Assembly: GCA_019237205.1 (NCBI GenBank)
Contig: JAFAHO010000194.1
Coordinates: 1 to 39,420 of the forward strand
DNA length: 39,420 bases
Direction of reading: 5' to 3'
Source of the DNA: Hyphomicrobiales bacterium
GTDB taxonomy: Bacteria; Pseudomonadota; Alphaproteobacteria; Rhizobiales; Beijerinckiaceae
Shown: positions 14,960 to 23,956 of the stretch, piece by piece
Numbering within the stretch: position 1 is the stretch's first letter
Layout: the number at the start of each line of letters is the position of its first letter
Program-made: the position numbers and the translations under genes
Notes under the pieces: model-generated
What the model saw: the letters and a program-made list of their open reading frames with translations, nothing else
Databases searched by the model: none
What the model was told of the DNA's origin: nothing

Positions 14960-15454
14960 ATGGCGAGCGCATGCGGGTGTGATCACGACCCGGCGACCTG
15001 GGCGTCGCGGGTCAAGGACGCCTGTCTGCGCCAGGGCGCGCAGCTGACGCCGCTTCGCCGGCGGGTGCTGGACATTTTCAGCGGCAGCGCCGCGCCGCTC
15101 GGCGCCTATGCGATCCTGGAGGAACTGTCCCGCCGCGAAGGCAAGCAGGTCGCGCCGCCGACCGTCTACCGGACGCTCGATTTCTTTCTTGAGCACGGCT
15201 TCCTGCACAAGATCGAGAGCCTTAACGCCTACGCGCCCTGCGAGCACCTCGACCACGCCCATCACGGCATGCTGTTGATCTGCGAATCCTGCGGCTGCAG
15301 CGAAGAGATCGAAGACGCCGGCGTGACGCGCGCGATTGCGGACTCAGCGGCGGACGCCGGCTTCGCCCTGCGGCGGGTGATGGTCGAGGCGCAGGGCCTG
15401 TGCCGAAAGTGCGCAAGAGATCGGCTGTCTGCAAGCGCTGCGGCAGTCGCCTAA
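14960..15454 (+). CDS. zur: Fur family transcriptional regulator, zinc uptake regulator Zur
   Basis: This 164-aa protein has a winged-helix DNA-binding domain (QLTPLRRRVLDIF...PTVYRTLDFFLEHGFLHKIES). Its C-terminal metal-sensing domain contains HLDHAHHGMLLICESCGCSE and the second pair CRKC, forming the structural Cys4 zinc site. An extra Cys/His cluster lies at the very N-terminus (ACGCDHDP). ATG 14960 is favoured because AGGAAGG lies just upstream; a GTG at 14945 is in frame. Divergence from the metal importer and the shared Zur box support Zur rather than Fur or Mur. Confidence 0.92.
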   Translation: MASACGCDHDPATWASRVKDACLRQGAQLTPLRRRVLDIFSGSAAPLGAYAILEELSRREGKQVAPPTVYRTLDFFLEHGFLHKIESLNAYAPCEHLDHAHHGMLLICESCGCSEEIEDAGVTRAIADSAADAGFALRRVMVEAQGLCRKCARDRLSASAAAVA

Positions 15455-16002
15455 GCCGATTCCCTTTGGCCAACCAACGGATAGGCTCTTTGCGGTTCGC
15501 CGCGTTGCGCCGGGCCGCGAGGCGAGCCCGCCAATCGGAACGATCGTATTTTGACCAGCGGCAAGGCGATCAGGTTCTTAACCCAGGTTTTATCTTGTCT
15601 TGGCGCCGAACCTGGCGGCGTCATCCGCCGAACGAAGAATTTGCTCTTGTATAGCAAAAGAGATTTGACCCACGGTGTCGTGGGGCGACCCCCTTACAAA
15701 CCGATGATATCTTTCATTCGTGACAGGTTAGACTTTCCGACGGCCACATACAACACTATAATAATGTATGATTTCCATCAAAAGTTGCAAAAAAAGACGC
15801 CTGAGCGACTGAAAAACTTCGAGCGGCTGCGGATTCTCATCTACTCTGCCACAATTCCTGCCGGCGCGGCCGCCGATCGACTTGGGGCCCTCGACTTGCA
15901 TCCCGATCCGTTCGCCATTCCGCGAATGTCTGCTTAGACACGCGCGACATTCGCGCTATCAACTCGTTTCGCATTTGATCTTCCAATGGGCATCAATCCC
16001 AC
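15455..16002. other. Gene-poor region, relatively AT-rich
   Basis: No convincing gene is seen in about 550 bp. A 129-codon open frame (15551-15937) exists but shows no motif or ribosome-binding site. The base composition at 15560-15800 is clearly lower in GC than the flanks, suggesting foreign or decayed DNA. A 10-bp stem (CGCGAATGTC at 15921-15930 with GACATTCGCG at 15946-15955) may be a terminator or protein-binding site upstream of the DUF4239 gene. Confidence 0.45.
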
Positions 16003-16782
16003 GTGTCGTATTTTCTGTCGAGCCTTCCGCTTTCGATCTCGATCGTTCTCCTCGTCGTCATCCCGACCGTGATCGCTATGAGCGCGCAGGCGCTGATCCA
16101 TCGCTGGGTCGGGGTCGAGAAGCTTGTCCAGAACAACGAGATCGCCGGATTCAAGTTCGCAACGGTCGGCGTGATCTACGCGGTCCTGCTCGCCTTCACG
16201 GTCATCGTGGTGTGGGAGAAATTCAGCGCCGCCGAGAATGCGGTCGACCAGGAGGCCGCCTCGATCGCCGCTCTCCTCCGCTACGCCGAAGGGAAGGAAC
16301 CTGCCGCCGTCGCGCTCAGGCAATCGGTCGCCGACTACGCAAGGACGGCGATCAGGGACGAATGGCCGGCGATGGAAAAAGAGTACGAAAGCCCGGCGAC
16401 CTCGCGGGCGCTCGACACCGTCTATGGCGCCGCGCTCGCGCTCAGCCGCGCCGGAACTCGGGAGACGGCGGATATGGCGGAGGTGTTCGCCCAGATCGAC
16501 AATATCACGGCTTCTCGCCGCATCCGGCTCCATCTGGCGACCGGACTGGTCCCCAACATCATTTGGGCGGCGCTGTTTGCCGGAGCCCTTCTGACCGTCG
16601 GCTTCACCTTGTTCTTCGGCAGCGAGAATCTCTTGGCGCAGATCGCGATGACCGGCGTTCTGTCCACTCTGGTCACACTCGGTCTGGTGGTGATCGTCTC
16701 GATCGATCACCCTTTCACCGGCCCGGTCAGCGTTCATCCCGACCCGATCGCCAACGTGCTGGCGGAATTCGAGACGCCTTAG
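16003..16782 (+). CDS. DUF4239 (bestrophin-like) membrane protein
   Basis: This 259-aa protein has two N-terminal and two C-terminal transmembrane helices flanking a soluble domain. The N-terminal pair is LSISIVLLVVIPTVIAMSA and FATVGVIYAVLLAFTVIVVW. The cytoplasmic or periplasmic middle part contains ENAVDQEAASIAALLRYAEG. The C-terminal pair is IIWAALFAGALLTVGFTLFF and IAMTGVLSTLVTLGLVVIVS. This order with the terminal DHPFTGPVSV is typical of DUF4239 proteins, whose function is unknown. The GTG start at 16003 is needed to keep helix 1. Confidence 0.85.
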   Translation: MSYFLSSLPLSISIVLLVVIPTVIAMSAQALIHRWVGVEKLVQNNEIAGFKFATVGVIYAVLLAFTVIVVWEKFSAAENAVDQEAASIAALLRYAEGKEPAAVALRQSVADYARTAIRDEWPAMEKEYESPATSRALDTVYGAALALSRAGTRETADMAEVFAQIDNITASRRIRLHLATGLVPNIIWAALFAGALLTVGFTLFFGSENLLAQIAMTGVLSTLVTLGLVVIVSIDHPFTGPVSVHPDPIANVLAEFETP

Positions 16783-16802
16783 ATTAGGACGTCTGCGAAA
16801 GC

Positions 16803-17222
16803 TCACCACCAGAGTCCCGGCGTCGCGAGTTCGACGACCGCGCCGTCCGGGTCGTGGAAGTAAAGGCTCACGCCGCCTCGCGGCCACCGGTATTCGCCGA
16901 CGATCGCAACGCCGTGCTCCGAGAGCCGCCCGCGCCAGACATCTAGATCGGCCATGGCGATCGCAAAGGCGAAATGCAGGCGGCCGCGCCCGTCATGGCC
17001 GGGAATCGTGCCGCGCGGGTCGATTGTGTCGCCCTCGGTCGCGCCGGCCTGAAACACCAGAAGCACGCTTCTCCCGGCAATGTCGAAGGCCACAAGACGC
17101 GGCGAATCGACCAGCGTTTTGAATCCGAACAGGCCTCGATAGAACGCGGCGGTCTCGCCGAGGCTCTGCGCGTAGAGCGAAGTCTCAAGAACACCTTCGA
17201 CCGGCGGCGCATGATCGGGCAT
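16803..17222 (-). CDS. VOC family protein (glyoxalase/dioxygenase fold)
   Basis: This 139-aa protein has the two beta-alpha-beta-beta-beta modules of the vicinal oxygen chelate family. Visible elements are ETSLYAQSLGETAAFYRGLF near the start, LHFAFAIAMADLDVWRGRL in the middle and YFHDPDGAVVELATPGLW at the end. His and Glu in LHFAF and VVELA fit the metal-binding positions. GGAGGAAGCC directly precedes ATG 17222. Substrate cannot be predicted. Confidence 0.88.
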   Translation of the reverse strand: MPDHAPPVEGVLETSLYAQSLGETAAFYRGLFGFKTLVDSPRLVAFDIAGRSVLLVFQAGATEGDTIDPRGTIPGHDGRGRLHFAFAIAMADLDVWRGRLSEHGVAIVGEYRWPRGGVSLYFHDPDGAVVELATPGLWW

Positions 17223-17273
17223 GGCTTCCTCCGTATCCCGGCCGCGGAAGACTTAAGCGGCGGCCAGCGCCAG

Positions 17274-17519
17274 TCAATCGAACCTAGGCCGCCTCGCTGC
17301 CCGTTCGCGAAGCGCGAGCCACACGCCGCAGACGGCAACCAACGAAGCGCCGGCGAGGGTCGCCGCAGGCGGCTAATCGACGAACACAACGAACCCCGAG
17401 ACGATCATCCAGATGAGCTGGGTGTAGGTGAACGGCGTCAGGACCGGCGCGGGGACAAATCTGTGGGCGACGATCAGCAGCGCATGTCCGGCGGCGGCGA
17501 CCTCGCGAATTCCCTCGGG
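17274..17519 (-). pseudogene. EamA/DMT transporter C-terminal relic
   Basis: The frame reads AAAGHALLIVAHRFVPAPVL, TPFTYTQLIWMIVSGFVVFV, D, an in-frame TAG, then PPAATLAGASLVAVCGVWLA and LRERAARR to a TGA at 17274. This is the last two or three helices of an EamA permease, where the PFTYTQLIW segment is characteristic. The stop and the missing N-terminal two thirds show decay. It is wedged between hom and the VOC gene. Confidence 0.7.
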
Positions 17520-17529
17520 TCAACCGGCT

Positions 17530-18837
17530 TCAAAACGCCTCGCGCTCGATGCGTATGACCTGTGGCTTTTCGCGCACGACGCCGTCCTCGACGGCATGGG
17601 CGAGCGCGTCGCGGATTGAGGCTTCCGTCGTGCCGTGCGTCATCAGCACCACCGGCACGACCCCCGAAGCGGCCGACTCTTTCGGCGCGCGCTTCTGCAT
17701 GATCGCCTCGAGCGAGATCATCCGCTCCCCGAACCGCGCCGCGATCGCCCCCATCGCGCCAGGACGATCGGCGACCGCGAGGCGCACGTAATATCCGCCT
17801 TCGTGGCGCTGCATCGGCACGCGATCGGCGTCGACCAGTGTCGCGGCCGGACGACCGAAGGTCGGCAGCCGCGTCCCGCGCGCGATGTCGGCGATGTCGG
17901 CAGCGACCGCGGAGGCGGTCGCGTCCCCGCCGGCGCCTGGCCCGACAAGGGTCAATTCGCCGACCGCGTCGCCATCGATCGAAACCGCGTTGAGGACGCC
18001 CATCGTCTGGGCCAGCGGGGCGCTCTTCGACACCATGGTCGGGTGGACGCGCTGCTCGATTCCGTGCGGTGTGCGTTCCGCGACACCGAGCAGTTTGATC
18101 CGAAAGCCGAGTTCGTCGGCCGCCGCGAGGTCGGCAAGCGTGATCGATTCGATGCCTTCGACGGACACCGCCGCGGCGTCGATCTTGGAGCCGAAGGCGA
18201 GCGAGGCGAGGATCGCGAGCTTGTGGGCGGTGTCGAACCCGCCGATGTCGAAGGTCGGATCCGCCTCCGCGTAGCCCAGCCTCTGCGCCTCGGCGAGGCA
18301 GACGTCGAACGTCAGCTTCTCAGTCTCCATGCGCGACAGAATATAGTTGCAGGTACCGTTGAGAATGCCGGCGACGCGCTGGATCGTGTTTCCCGCGAGG
18401 CTTTCCCGCAAGGTCTTGACGACCGGTATTCCGCCCCCGACTGCGGCTTCGTAGTAGAGCGGCGCCCTGTGGGATTCTGAAAGGTTCGCGAGCCTGAGGC
18501 CATGCGCGGCGAGCATCGCCTTGTTGGCGCTGACGACGGGCAATCCGCGCGCGAGAGCAGCCTTGACCGCCTCGAAAGCCGCTCCGTCCGCTCCGCCGAT
18601 CAATTCGACGAAGACGTCGATATCCGCCGACGCGGCCATCGCCGCGGCATTCTCGAAGAACCGGACCTGCTCAAGACCGGCCGTGGCGTCGCGCTTGCGG
18701 CGGGCGCTGTAAGCCGTGAGCACGCATTCACAGCCGGCTCGCGCGATGAACTCGGCCTGTCGCCGTTGCAGCAGTTGAATGAGGCTGGTCCCGACCACGC
18801 CGAGACCCGCGACGCCCAAACGAAGCGGCTTTTCCAT
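17530..18837 (-). CDS. hom: Homoserine dehydrogenase
   Basis: This 435-aa enzyme reduces aspartate semialdehyde to homoserine in the threonine/methionine pathway. It has the Rossmann motif LGVAGLGVVGTSLIQLL, VVSANKAMLA, the catalytic-domain block AAVGGGIPVVKTLRESLAGN with ILNGTCNYIL, and GYAEADPTFDIGGFDTAHKL. A C-terminal ACT domain (YVRLAVADRPGAMGAIAARF) provides threonine feedback. ATG 18837 is a conventional start. The length is typical for alphaproteobacteria. It stands alone here, without an adjacent thrC or aminotransferase. Confidence 0.97.
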   Translation of the reverse strand: MEKPLRLGVAGLGVVGTSLIQLLQRRQAEFIARAGCECVLTAYSARRKRDATAGLEQVRFFENAAAMAASADIDVFVELIGGADGAAFEAVKAALARGLPVVSANKAMLAAHGLRLANLSESHRAPLYYEAAVGGGIPVVKTLRESLAGNTIQRVAGILNGTCNYILSRMETEKLTFDVCLAEAQRLGYAEADPTFDIGGFDTAHKLAILASLAFGSKIDAAAVSVEGIESITLADLAAADELGFRIKLLGVAERTPHGIEQRVHPTMVSKSAPLAQTMGVLNAVSIDGDAVGELTLVGPGAGGDATASAVAADIADIARGTRLPTFGRPAATLVDADRVPMQRHEGGYYVRLAVADRPGAMGAIAARFGERMISLEAIMQKRAPKESAASGVVPVVLMTHGTTEASIRDALAHAVEDGVVREKPQVIRIEREAF

Positions 18838-18925
18838 CGATTCCTCGCTCCGTCGTCCGAAACCTCGCCTGATGCGACCATACGCCGCAGTTGCGGTCGC
18901 GGATCAGCGAAGCGTGGGCGGTCGT

Positions 18926-19342
18926 TCAGCCGTACCGCTCGGAGGCGGACCTCTTCTTTTTCTTGCGCTCCTTGCGGGCGGCATAGCGGGCGTCGCGCTC
19001 AAGCTTGCGCTCGTATTCGAGCCGCTCTTCTTCTTCCCTGAGGCGCTGGGCCTCGGCTTCTCGAGCCAAGGCCTCCAGCCGAAGCCGCTCCTGCTGGGCC
19101 GCTTCCTCGGCGGCGCGGTGCGCGGCTTCCTGCGCGGCCTGCTCAGCCTTTCGTTTGGCGCGCTCGGCGTCGCGCAGCGCGCGCGCCTCGAGAATCGCCT
19201 TGCGCTTCGCTTCGCGCTCGATCACCGTGGGGTCTGCTGGATCATGCTTGGAGTTGGCGAGGAATTTTTCGGCCATCGCCTTCCGCGCTTTAGCGGCCGC
19301 CGCTTGGCGGTCAGCAAAGCTGTTACCGTTCATAAAGGACAT
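18926..19342 (-). CDS. DUF6481 family protein
   Basis: This 138-aa, extremely charged protein starts with SFADRQAAAAKARKAMAEKF, followed by about 90 residues of continuous Ala/Glu/Arg-rich helix likely to form a coiled coil, and ends in a basic RKERKKKKRS patch. This composition and N-terminal motif match DUF6481, a small alphaproteobacterial family often upregulated under cold or stress. Function unknown. AGGAA lies 3-4 nt upstream of ATG 19342. Confidence 0.75.
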   Translation of the reverse strand: MSFMNGNSFADRQAAAAKARKAMAEKFLANSKHDPADPTVIEREAKRKAILEARALRDAERAKRKAEQAAQEAAHRAAEEAAQQERLRLEALAREAEAQRLREEEERLEYERKLERDARYAARKERKKKKRSASERYG

Positions 19343-19540
19343 CGATTCCTAAGCGATTGATTGTTCGGGATGCGCGCTCATGCCACAGCCCGAGCGAATC
19401 GGCAATGTTTTTCGCCTGAAGCCTCGCTCCTGCCCTTAACGTGGGCGACGGCGACGGATCGAAGGCGTTGATTGCTCGCCTGGAACGTGATCCAATTTGC
19501 TCGCCGCCCGTCAGAGGCGTCGATGGATGGGAGTGAGCGA

Positions 19541-20353
19541 ATGGCGACAGCAGTTGACGCCGGACCACCGGCGGCGAGCGGCCCCGAAGCGGAAACGGGG
19601 AGAGCGCCGCAACTGGAGATCCGGAAGATCGACGTTGCCGATGTGATCGAGTGTATCGAGAAGGGCGTTCGCGATTTCACCCGAGCGCCGATCTACGGCA
19701 TGTTCTTTGGCGGCGTCTACGCGTTGGGCGGCCTGCTCATCGTCTGGGTCGCCTTCTCGCTCGGCTATTACTATCTGGCCTACCCGCTCATCATGGGATT
19801 TGCCCTGTTCGCTCCGTTCGGCGCGGCAGGCACTTACGAAATCTCGCGCAGACTGGAGACAGGCGAGCCGCTGTCCTGGTCGGCGGTGTTGGGGGCCGTC
19901 TGGAATCGCGCCGGAAAGGACCTTGGCTGGCTCGCGCTGGTGAGCCTTTTCACCTTCATCATCTGGTTGGACATTGCCGTCTTCCTGTTCCTGATGTTCT
20001 ACGGCGTGGACGCGCCCACGCTCGAGCAGATGTTTACCCGGATTTTCACCACGACCTGGGGCTTGACGTTCCTCATTGTCGGCAACGGCCTCGGGGCGAT
20101 CATCGCGCTCATCGTCTTTTCCTTTACCGCGGTGTCGCCCCCGCTCCTCGTCGACCGCGACATCGACTTCGTCACCGCAATGGCGACGAGCGTTCGGGCG
20201 GTCGTCGCCAATCCGCGCGCCATGCTGGCGTGGGCTGTCGTGATCGGCGCCGATCTTGCGATTTCGTTCGTAACCCTGTTCGTCGCGCTACTCGTGATCT
20301 TCCCGGTGCTGGGCCACACGACCTGGCATCTGTACCGAAAACTCATTGTCTGA
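19541..20353 (+). CDS. DUF2189 family membrane protein
   Basis: This 270-aa integral membrane protein has a soluble N-terminus ending in IRKIDVADVIECIEKGVRDF, which is the DUF2189 signature, and six hydrophobic helices ending with LLVIFPVLGHTTWHLYRKLI. These proteins are common in alphaproteobacteria and sometimes annotated as cytochrome c oxidase subunit I-like, without proof. ATG 19541 is favoured by a GGAG about 8 nt upstream; ATG 19523 is in frame. It sits upstream of the TIR-domain gene on the same strand with a 100-nt gap. Confidence 0.85.
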   Translation: MATAVDAGPPAASGPEAETGRAPQLEIRKIDVADVIECIEKGVRDFTRAPIYGMFFGGVYALGGLLIVWVAFSLGYYYLAYPLIMGFALFAPFGAAGTYEISRRLETGEPLSWSAVLGAVWNRAGKDLGWLALVSLFTFIIWLDIAVFLFLMFYGVDAPTLEQMFTRIFTTTWGLTFLIVGNGLGAIIALIVFSFTAVSPPLLVDRDIDFVTAMATSVRAVVANPRAMLAWAVVIGADLAISFVTLFVALLVIFPVLGHTTWHLYRKLIV

Positions 20354-20453
20354 ATCCGCAGATCCGCTCGATCCCGAGTAGCGGCGCCTCAGACAACCCG
20401 ATGCCGCGTCGAACTGCGGCGCGCGCTTATTCCAATTTACTTTGGACGACGTC

Positions 20454-21761
20454 ATGGACGAAGTGAAGATATTTGTAAGCCACAACTCCAAATATGTCGA
20501 TATTGCGAAGAGCCTTAAGCTATCGCTACAAGCGCTCGAATCAAAGACCCTGTTGGATATCAAGATTAGCGAAGAAATGGCCGGTTCCACGGACTGGAGA
20601 CAGTGGATCGAGGAAAATGTCCGGGCCTCGGATATCTTTGTACTGCTGTATCCATCCGTTGACGTCGATATGAGTTGGTGCAACTACGAATTGGGTCGCT
20701 TCTATGACGCAAAACGCAAAATCGTTTGTATCAAGAACACGGATATACGCGAGCCTCCCCCAGCGTTTCAACCCTATCAAGCCTACACCGCTGATGAGAG
20801 CGGCATTCGCAAATTCATTGACGAACTGTTCGTATCCGGAGTCTTCACCGACGGAAAACCCCTCAATCTGAATGTGGGACAGCTCACGGAAAAACTTTAC
20901 GAGCGCGCGCAGAGCATTTCCGTTGAACTGGCGCAAAAATTCGCGCGGGCGAGAGTTCGCGATCAGCGTTACGAAAGGAGGATCGTACTTTCTGTGCGCT
21001 ACGATGACTCGAAGCGGTTCGACGCCGTCGCATCGCAAGTCGAAGGCAACGCCGACGGCCTCAACCTCCTCGGACTCGGTCAAGTGGCGTCCGTTCCGTG
21101 GTCGACGATTCGGCAATCGATCCGCGGCGCGGTCGACTGGCCCGATGAATTGGAACGCGCGCTTCCGGCAATCACCGCCGGTTCGTTGCCTCCGGCGCTC
21201 CCGCCGTTTTTCGCATCAGGGGAGATTTATATCCCCGTCATCACCAAAGCCCAAAGCGTCGACGGCCTCTTGGAGGAGGTCGTACTGATTTTTGTCACGG
21301 TGAACGCCGATCGGCTGCGGCCTTTGCTCGACTGGTCGTTGCCGAAGAACATGCCCGATACGTTGGCAATGCTGGTGCGGCTGATTCGGATGATGTTCAG
21401 AGCACGGTGGGAAATTCTCGAGCCGCGATATCAGGAGGCTCGGTATCGCGTCTCGACGCCCGAGCGCTGTCGCGAGTTGGTACGCTTGACAAATGCTGAT
21501 TATGACCGAATGCGACAGGATGCCGAGAATCAAGGGATCACCGGACTCGACAAGTTTTACGCGGTCTTCTCCGAAGACTTACGGGCTGAGATCGAAGCAT
21601 GCGGCGATGAATGGACCGGTTTCATGAGAAATTTGGGGGCCGAGCCGGTAAAAGATTCCGGCGATCTTGCCGCACGGCTTAAGGACCTGCTCAAGAACAA
21701 CGCAAGGTGGCTGGAACTAAGCGCGAGGCAATTCGCGCGTGCGACTGCCGAACTTCGTTAA
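20454..21761 (+). CDS. TIR-domain protein, putative NADase-type effector
   Basis: This 435-aa protein begins with a TIR domain (residues 4-140): VKIFVSHNSKYVDIAKSL, IKISEEMAGSTDWRQWIEEN and SDIFVLLYPSVDVDMSWCNY, followed by Glu79. That Glu sits where catalytic TIR domains carry the NAD-cleaving residue. The remaining 300 residues are soluble and unrecognised, with RARWEILEPRYQEARYRVST near the C-terminus. Lower GC in the first 500 bp suggests transfer. Many bacterial TIR proteins act in anti-phage defence, but no partner gene (Sir2, cyclase, prSLOG) is adjacent, so this role is an inference. Start ATG 20454 is close to the TIR fold; a TTG 12 nt upstream is less likely. Confidence 0.75.
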   Translation: MDEVKIFVSHNSKYVDIAKSLKLSLQALESKTLLDIKISEEMAGSTDWRQWIEENVRASDIFVLLYPSVDVDMSWCNYELGRFYDAKRKIVCIKNTDIREPPPAFQPYQAYTADESGIRKFIDELFVSGVFTDGKPLNLNVGQLTEKLYERAQSISVELAQKFARARVRDQRYERRIVLSVRYDDSKRFDAVASQVEGNADGLNLLGLGQVASVPWSTIRQSIRGAVDWPDELERALPAITAGSLPPALPPFFASGEIYIPVITKAQSVDGLLEEVVLIFVTVNADRLRPLLDWSLPKNMPDTLAMLVRLIRMMFRARWEILEPRYQEARYRVSTPERCRELVRLTNADYDRMRQDAENQGITGLDKFYAVFSEDLRAEIEACGDEWTGFMRNLGAEPVKDSGDLAARLKDLLKNNARWLELSARQFARATAELR

Positions 21762-21842
21762 GCCTCGCGGGAAGCGCGGGCTTGCGCGCATCGGGCGTTG
21801 CGCCGGATACTCGCTGAAGCCCGTCTGAACACGTCGGATCCG

Positions 21843-22898
21843 ATGGCCTCGATCAATCTTTTGCGCGCCAGCGCCCCGCCGTTGCACATCACCGCCCGCC
21901 CGGGCGTCCGCATCTGGCTCTTCGCCGTGGCGGCGCTCATTTTCGCGATGGTGCTGATCGGTGGTGCAACCCGTCTCACGGAATCGGGTCTATCGATCAC
22001 GCAATGGAAGCCGGTGACGGGGGTTGTTCCGCCTCTGAGCGGCGCAGACTGGCAGGCGGCATTCGACCGCTACAAACAGATTCCGCAATTCGCCAGGCTC
22101 AACCCGGACATGACGCTCGATGGCTTCAAGACCATTTTCTGGTGGGAATGGAGCCATCGGCTCATGGCGCGCATCGTGGGCGCAGCGTTCATCCTGCCGG
22201 GACTCTGGTTCTGGATCCGCGGCGAGCTCAAGGACGCGCTCGGGCGTCAAGTCGCCGTCGCGACCGGGCTTCTCGCGCTCGAGCCGATCGTCGGCTGGTG
22301 GATGGTGAGTTCGGGCCTCAGCGAGCGCACGGAAGTCGCCCAGGAGCGCCTGGCGCTGCATCTGATGATCGCCGCCGCGACCTTCGGGGCGTTGATCTAT
22401 GCCGGCGCGGGCTTGAGCGAGCGGGCTCGCGCCACAGTCCCGCGAGGGTTCGTGGCGTCGGCCGCGGTCTTCGTACTCCTCGTCTGGCTCCAGCTCGGCC
22501 TCGGCGCCCTCGTCGCTGGCCTCCGCGCCGGGCTCATCTATGACACCTGGCCGCTGATGGGCTCGCGCTTTCTCCCCGCCGAGGCGTTCGGATCGCTGCG
22601 CTCGCCCTTCGACGACCGGGCCACCGCGCAATTCGATCACCGGACGATCGCCTACTCCCTCGTCGCCTTCGCGCTCTTTCAGACGCTGGCGGCGCTGCGG
22701 TCGGCGCCGCCCGCGCTCGCGCAACGCACCGCGCTCATTGCCGGTGTCGCGGCGCTGCAAGCCGCGCTCGGCGTCGCGACGCTCATCTTGTCCGTGCCGA
22801 TCCCGGTGGCGCTCGCCCACCAGGCGACCGCACTCATCCTCCTCGGCCTCGCGCTCTGGCATTGGCGCGTCACCTTGATGGAGCGCGGCGAGAGGTAG
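21843..22898 (+). CDS. ctaA: Heme A synthase (COX15/CtaA)
   Basis: This 351-aa membrane enzyme oxidises heme O to heme A for aa3-type oxidases. Diagnostic parts are MVLIGGATRLTESGLSITQW, FKTIFWWEWSHRLMARIVG with the heme-ligand His, and ERLALHLMIAAATFGALIY. The second half repeats the four-helix bundle with QFDHRTIAYSLVAFALFQTL and PVALAHQATALILLGLALWH. Eight helices are expected. ATG 21843 is preferred to an upstream TTG. It is convergent with murQ and lies near ctaB on the other strand. Confidence 0.95.
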   Translation: MASINLLRASAPPLHITARPGVRIWLFAVAALIFAMVLIGGATRLTESGLSITQWKPVTGVVPPLSGADWQAAFDRYKQIPQFARLNPDMTLDGFKTIFWWEWSHRLMARIVGAAFILPGLWFWIRGELKDALGRQVAVATGLLALEPIVGWWMVSSGLSERTEVAQERLALHLMIAAATFGALIYAGAGLSERARATVPRGFVASAAVFVLLVWLQLGLGALVAGLRAGLIYDTWPLMGSRFLPAEAFGSLRSPFDDRATAQFDHRTIAYSLVAFALFQTLAALRSAPPALAQRTALIAGVAALQAALGVATLILSVPIPVALAHQATALILLGLALWHWRVTLMERGER

Positions 22899-22944
22899 AG
22901 AGCGCTCTTCCGCTCGCGAGACGGGTCGGGGATACCGGCGGGCT

Positions 22945-23829
22945 TCACGCCTTGTGTTCCGCCAACGCCGACCGAAGGCGACCGCCGCTCCGCCGGATCA
23001 ACGTCCTCGCCCTGTCGATGTCGATTCCCCGCGCCAGCAGAACCGCGAGCTTCAAATCGCCGCCCGCGGCCTCAAACGCCCGTTTCGCCGTTTCATCGTC
23101 GCAACGCGCAAGGTGGCCGACCATGTGGGTCGCCCGGCCGACGAGCTTCGCGTTGCTCGTTCGCATGTCCACCATTAATCCGCGATAGACGCGCCCGAGG
23201 CGGATCATTACCAAGGTGGAGAGCAGGTTGAGCACCACCTTCTGCGCCGTGCCCGCCTTCATGCGGGTGGACCCCGCCACGACCTCGGGCCCGGTGTCGA
23301 TGCAAATAGGATGCTCGGCCGCCGCCAGGAGCGGGACGCCTGGGTTGTTGGCGATCGCGATCGTGAGCGCCCCGCGGTCACGCGCGCCCTCAACAAATTC
23401 GACCGTATAGGGCGTTGTTCCGCTCGCCGCCACCCCGATCGCCACGTCGCGCGCGGCGACTCGCAACTGAGCGAGGGCCCGCTTGGCCGCGTCGCGATCG
23501 TCCTCGGCGCCTTCAGCGCTTGAGCGCAGCGCCCGCTCGCCGCCCGCGATCGCGAAGAGGACGCGCTCTTCCGGCCAATCGAAGGTTGGCGTAAGCTCGG
23601 CGCCGTCCTGCACACCGATGCGGCCGGACGTTCCGGCCCCGGCGTAGATCAGGCGCCCCTCCCCGGCGAGGCGCTCCGCTGCGGCTTCCCCGGCTCTGAC
23701 GATAGCCGGCAGGACCTCGCGCACTGCGGCCACCGCCGAGAGCTGCCCCTCGAACATCGCATGGACAGCCTCGAGACTCGACCAGGCGTCGAGATTCTCA
23801 AAGCGAAGGCTAAGGGCTTCGGTGCGCAT
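22945..23829 (-). CDS. murQ: N-acetylmuramic acid 6-phosphate etherase
   Basis: This 294-aa cytoplasmic enzyme cleaves MurNAc-6-P to GlcNAc-6-P and lactate in cell-wall recycling. It has the SIS fold with LIYAGAGTSGRIGVQDGAEL, the active-site Glu/Asp region, DVAIGVAASGTTPYTVEFVE and EVVAGSTRMKAGTAQKVVLN. The start at ATG 23829 aligns with the usual MurQ N-terminus; 29 further in-frame residues upstream are possible. The minus strand carries the oxidase-related genes just upstream. No anmK or nagZ is adjacent. Confidence 0.93.
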   Translation of the reverse strand: MRTEALSLRFENLDAWSSLEAVHAMFEGQLSAVAAVREVLPAIVRAGEAAAERLAGEGRLIYAGAGTSGRIGVQDGAELTPTFDWPEERVLFAIAGGERALRSSAEGAEDDRDAAKRALAQLRVAARDVAIGVAASGTTPYTVEFVEGARDRGALTIAIANNPGVPLLAAAEHPICIDTGPEVVAGSTRMKAGTAQKVVLNLLSTLVMIRLGRVYRGLMVDMRTSNAKLVGRATHMVGHLARCDDETAKRAFEAAGGDLKLAVLLARGIDIDRARTLIRRSGGRLRSALAEHKA

Positions 23830-23956
23830 CCGATCGATCCAAGAAACACCGGGTTCAGGCGGCAGCGGAGCGAAGCCGCCTCGCTGGAGACTAGCCGAAA
23901 ACGGCGCCATCACCATGACTGTCCTCGGCTTTCTCCCCGTCGGTCACGAGGGCGGC

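Noticed and set aside
15551-15937. 128-aa open frame between zur and the DUF4239 gene
   Set aside because: No ribosome-binding site, no recognisable motif and mixed base composition; kept only as part of the gene-poor region.
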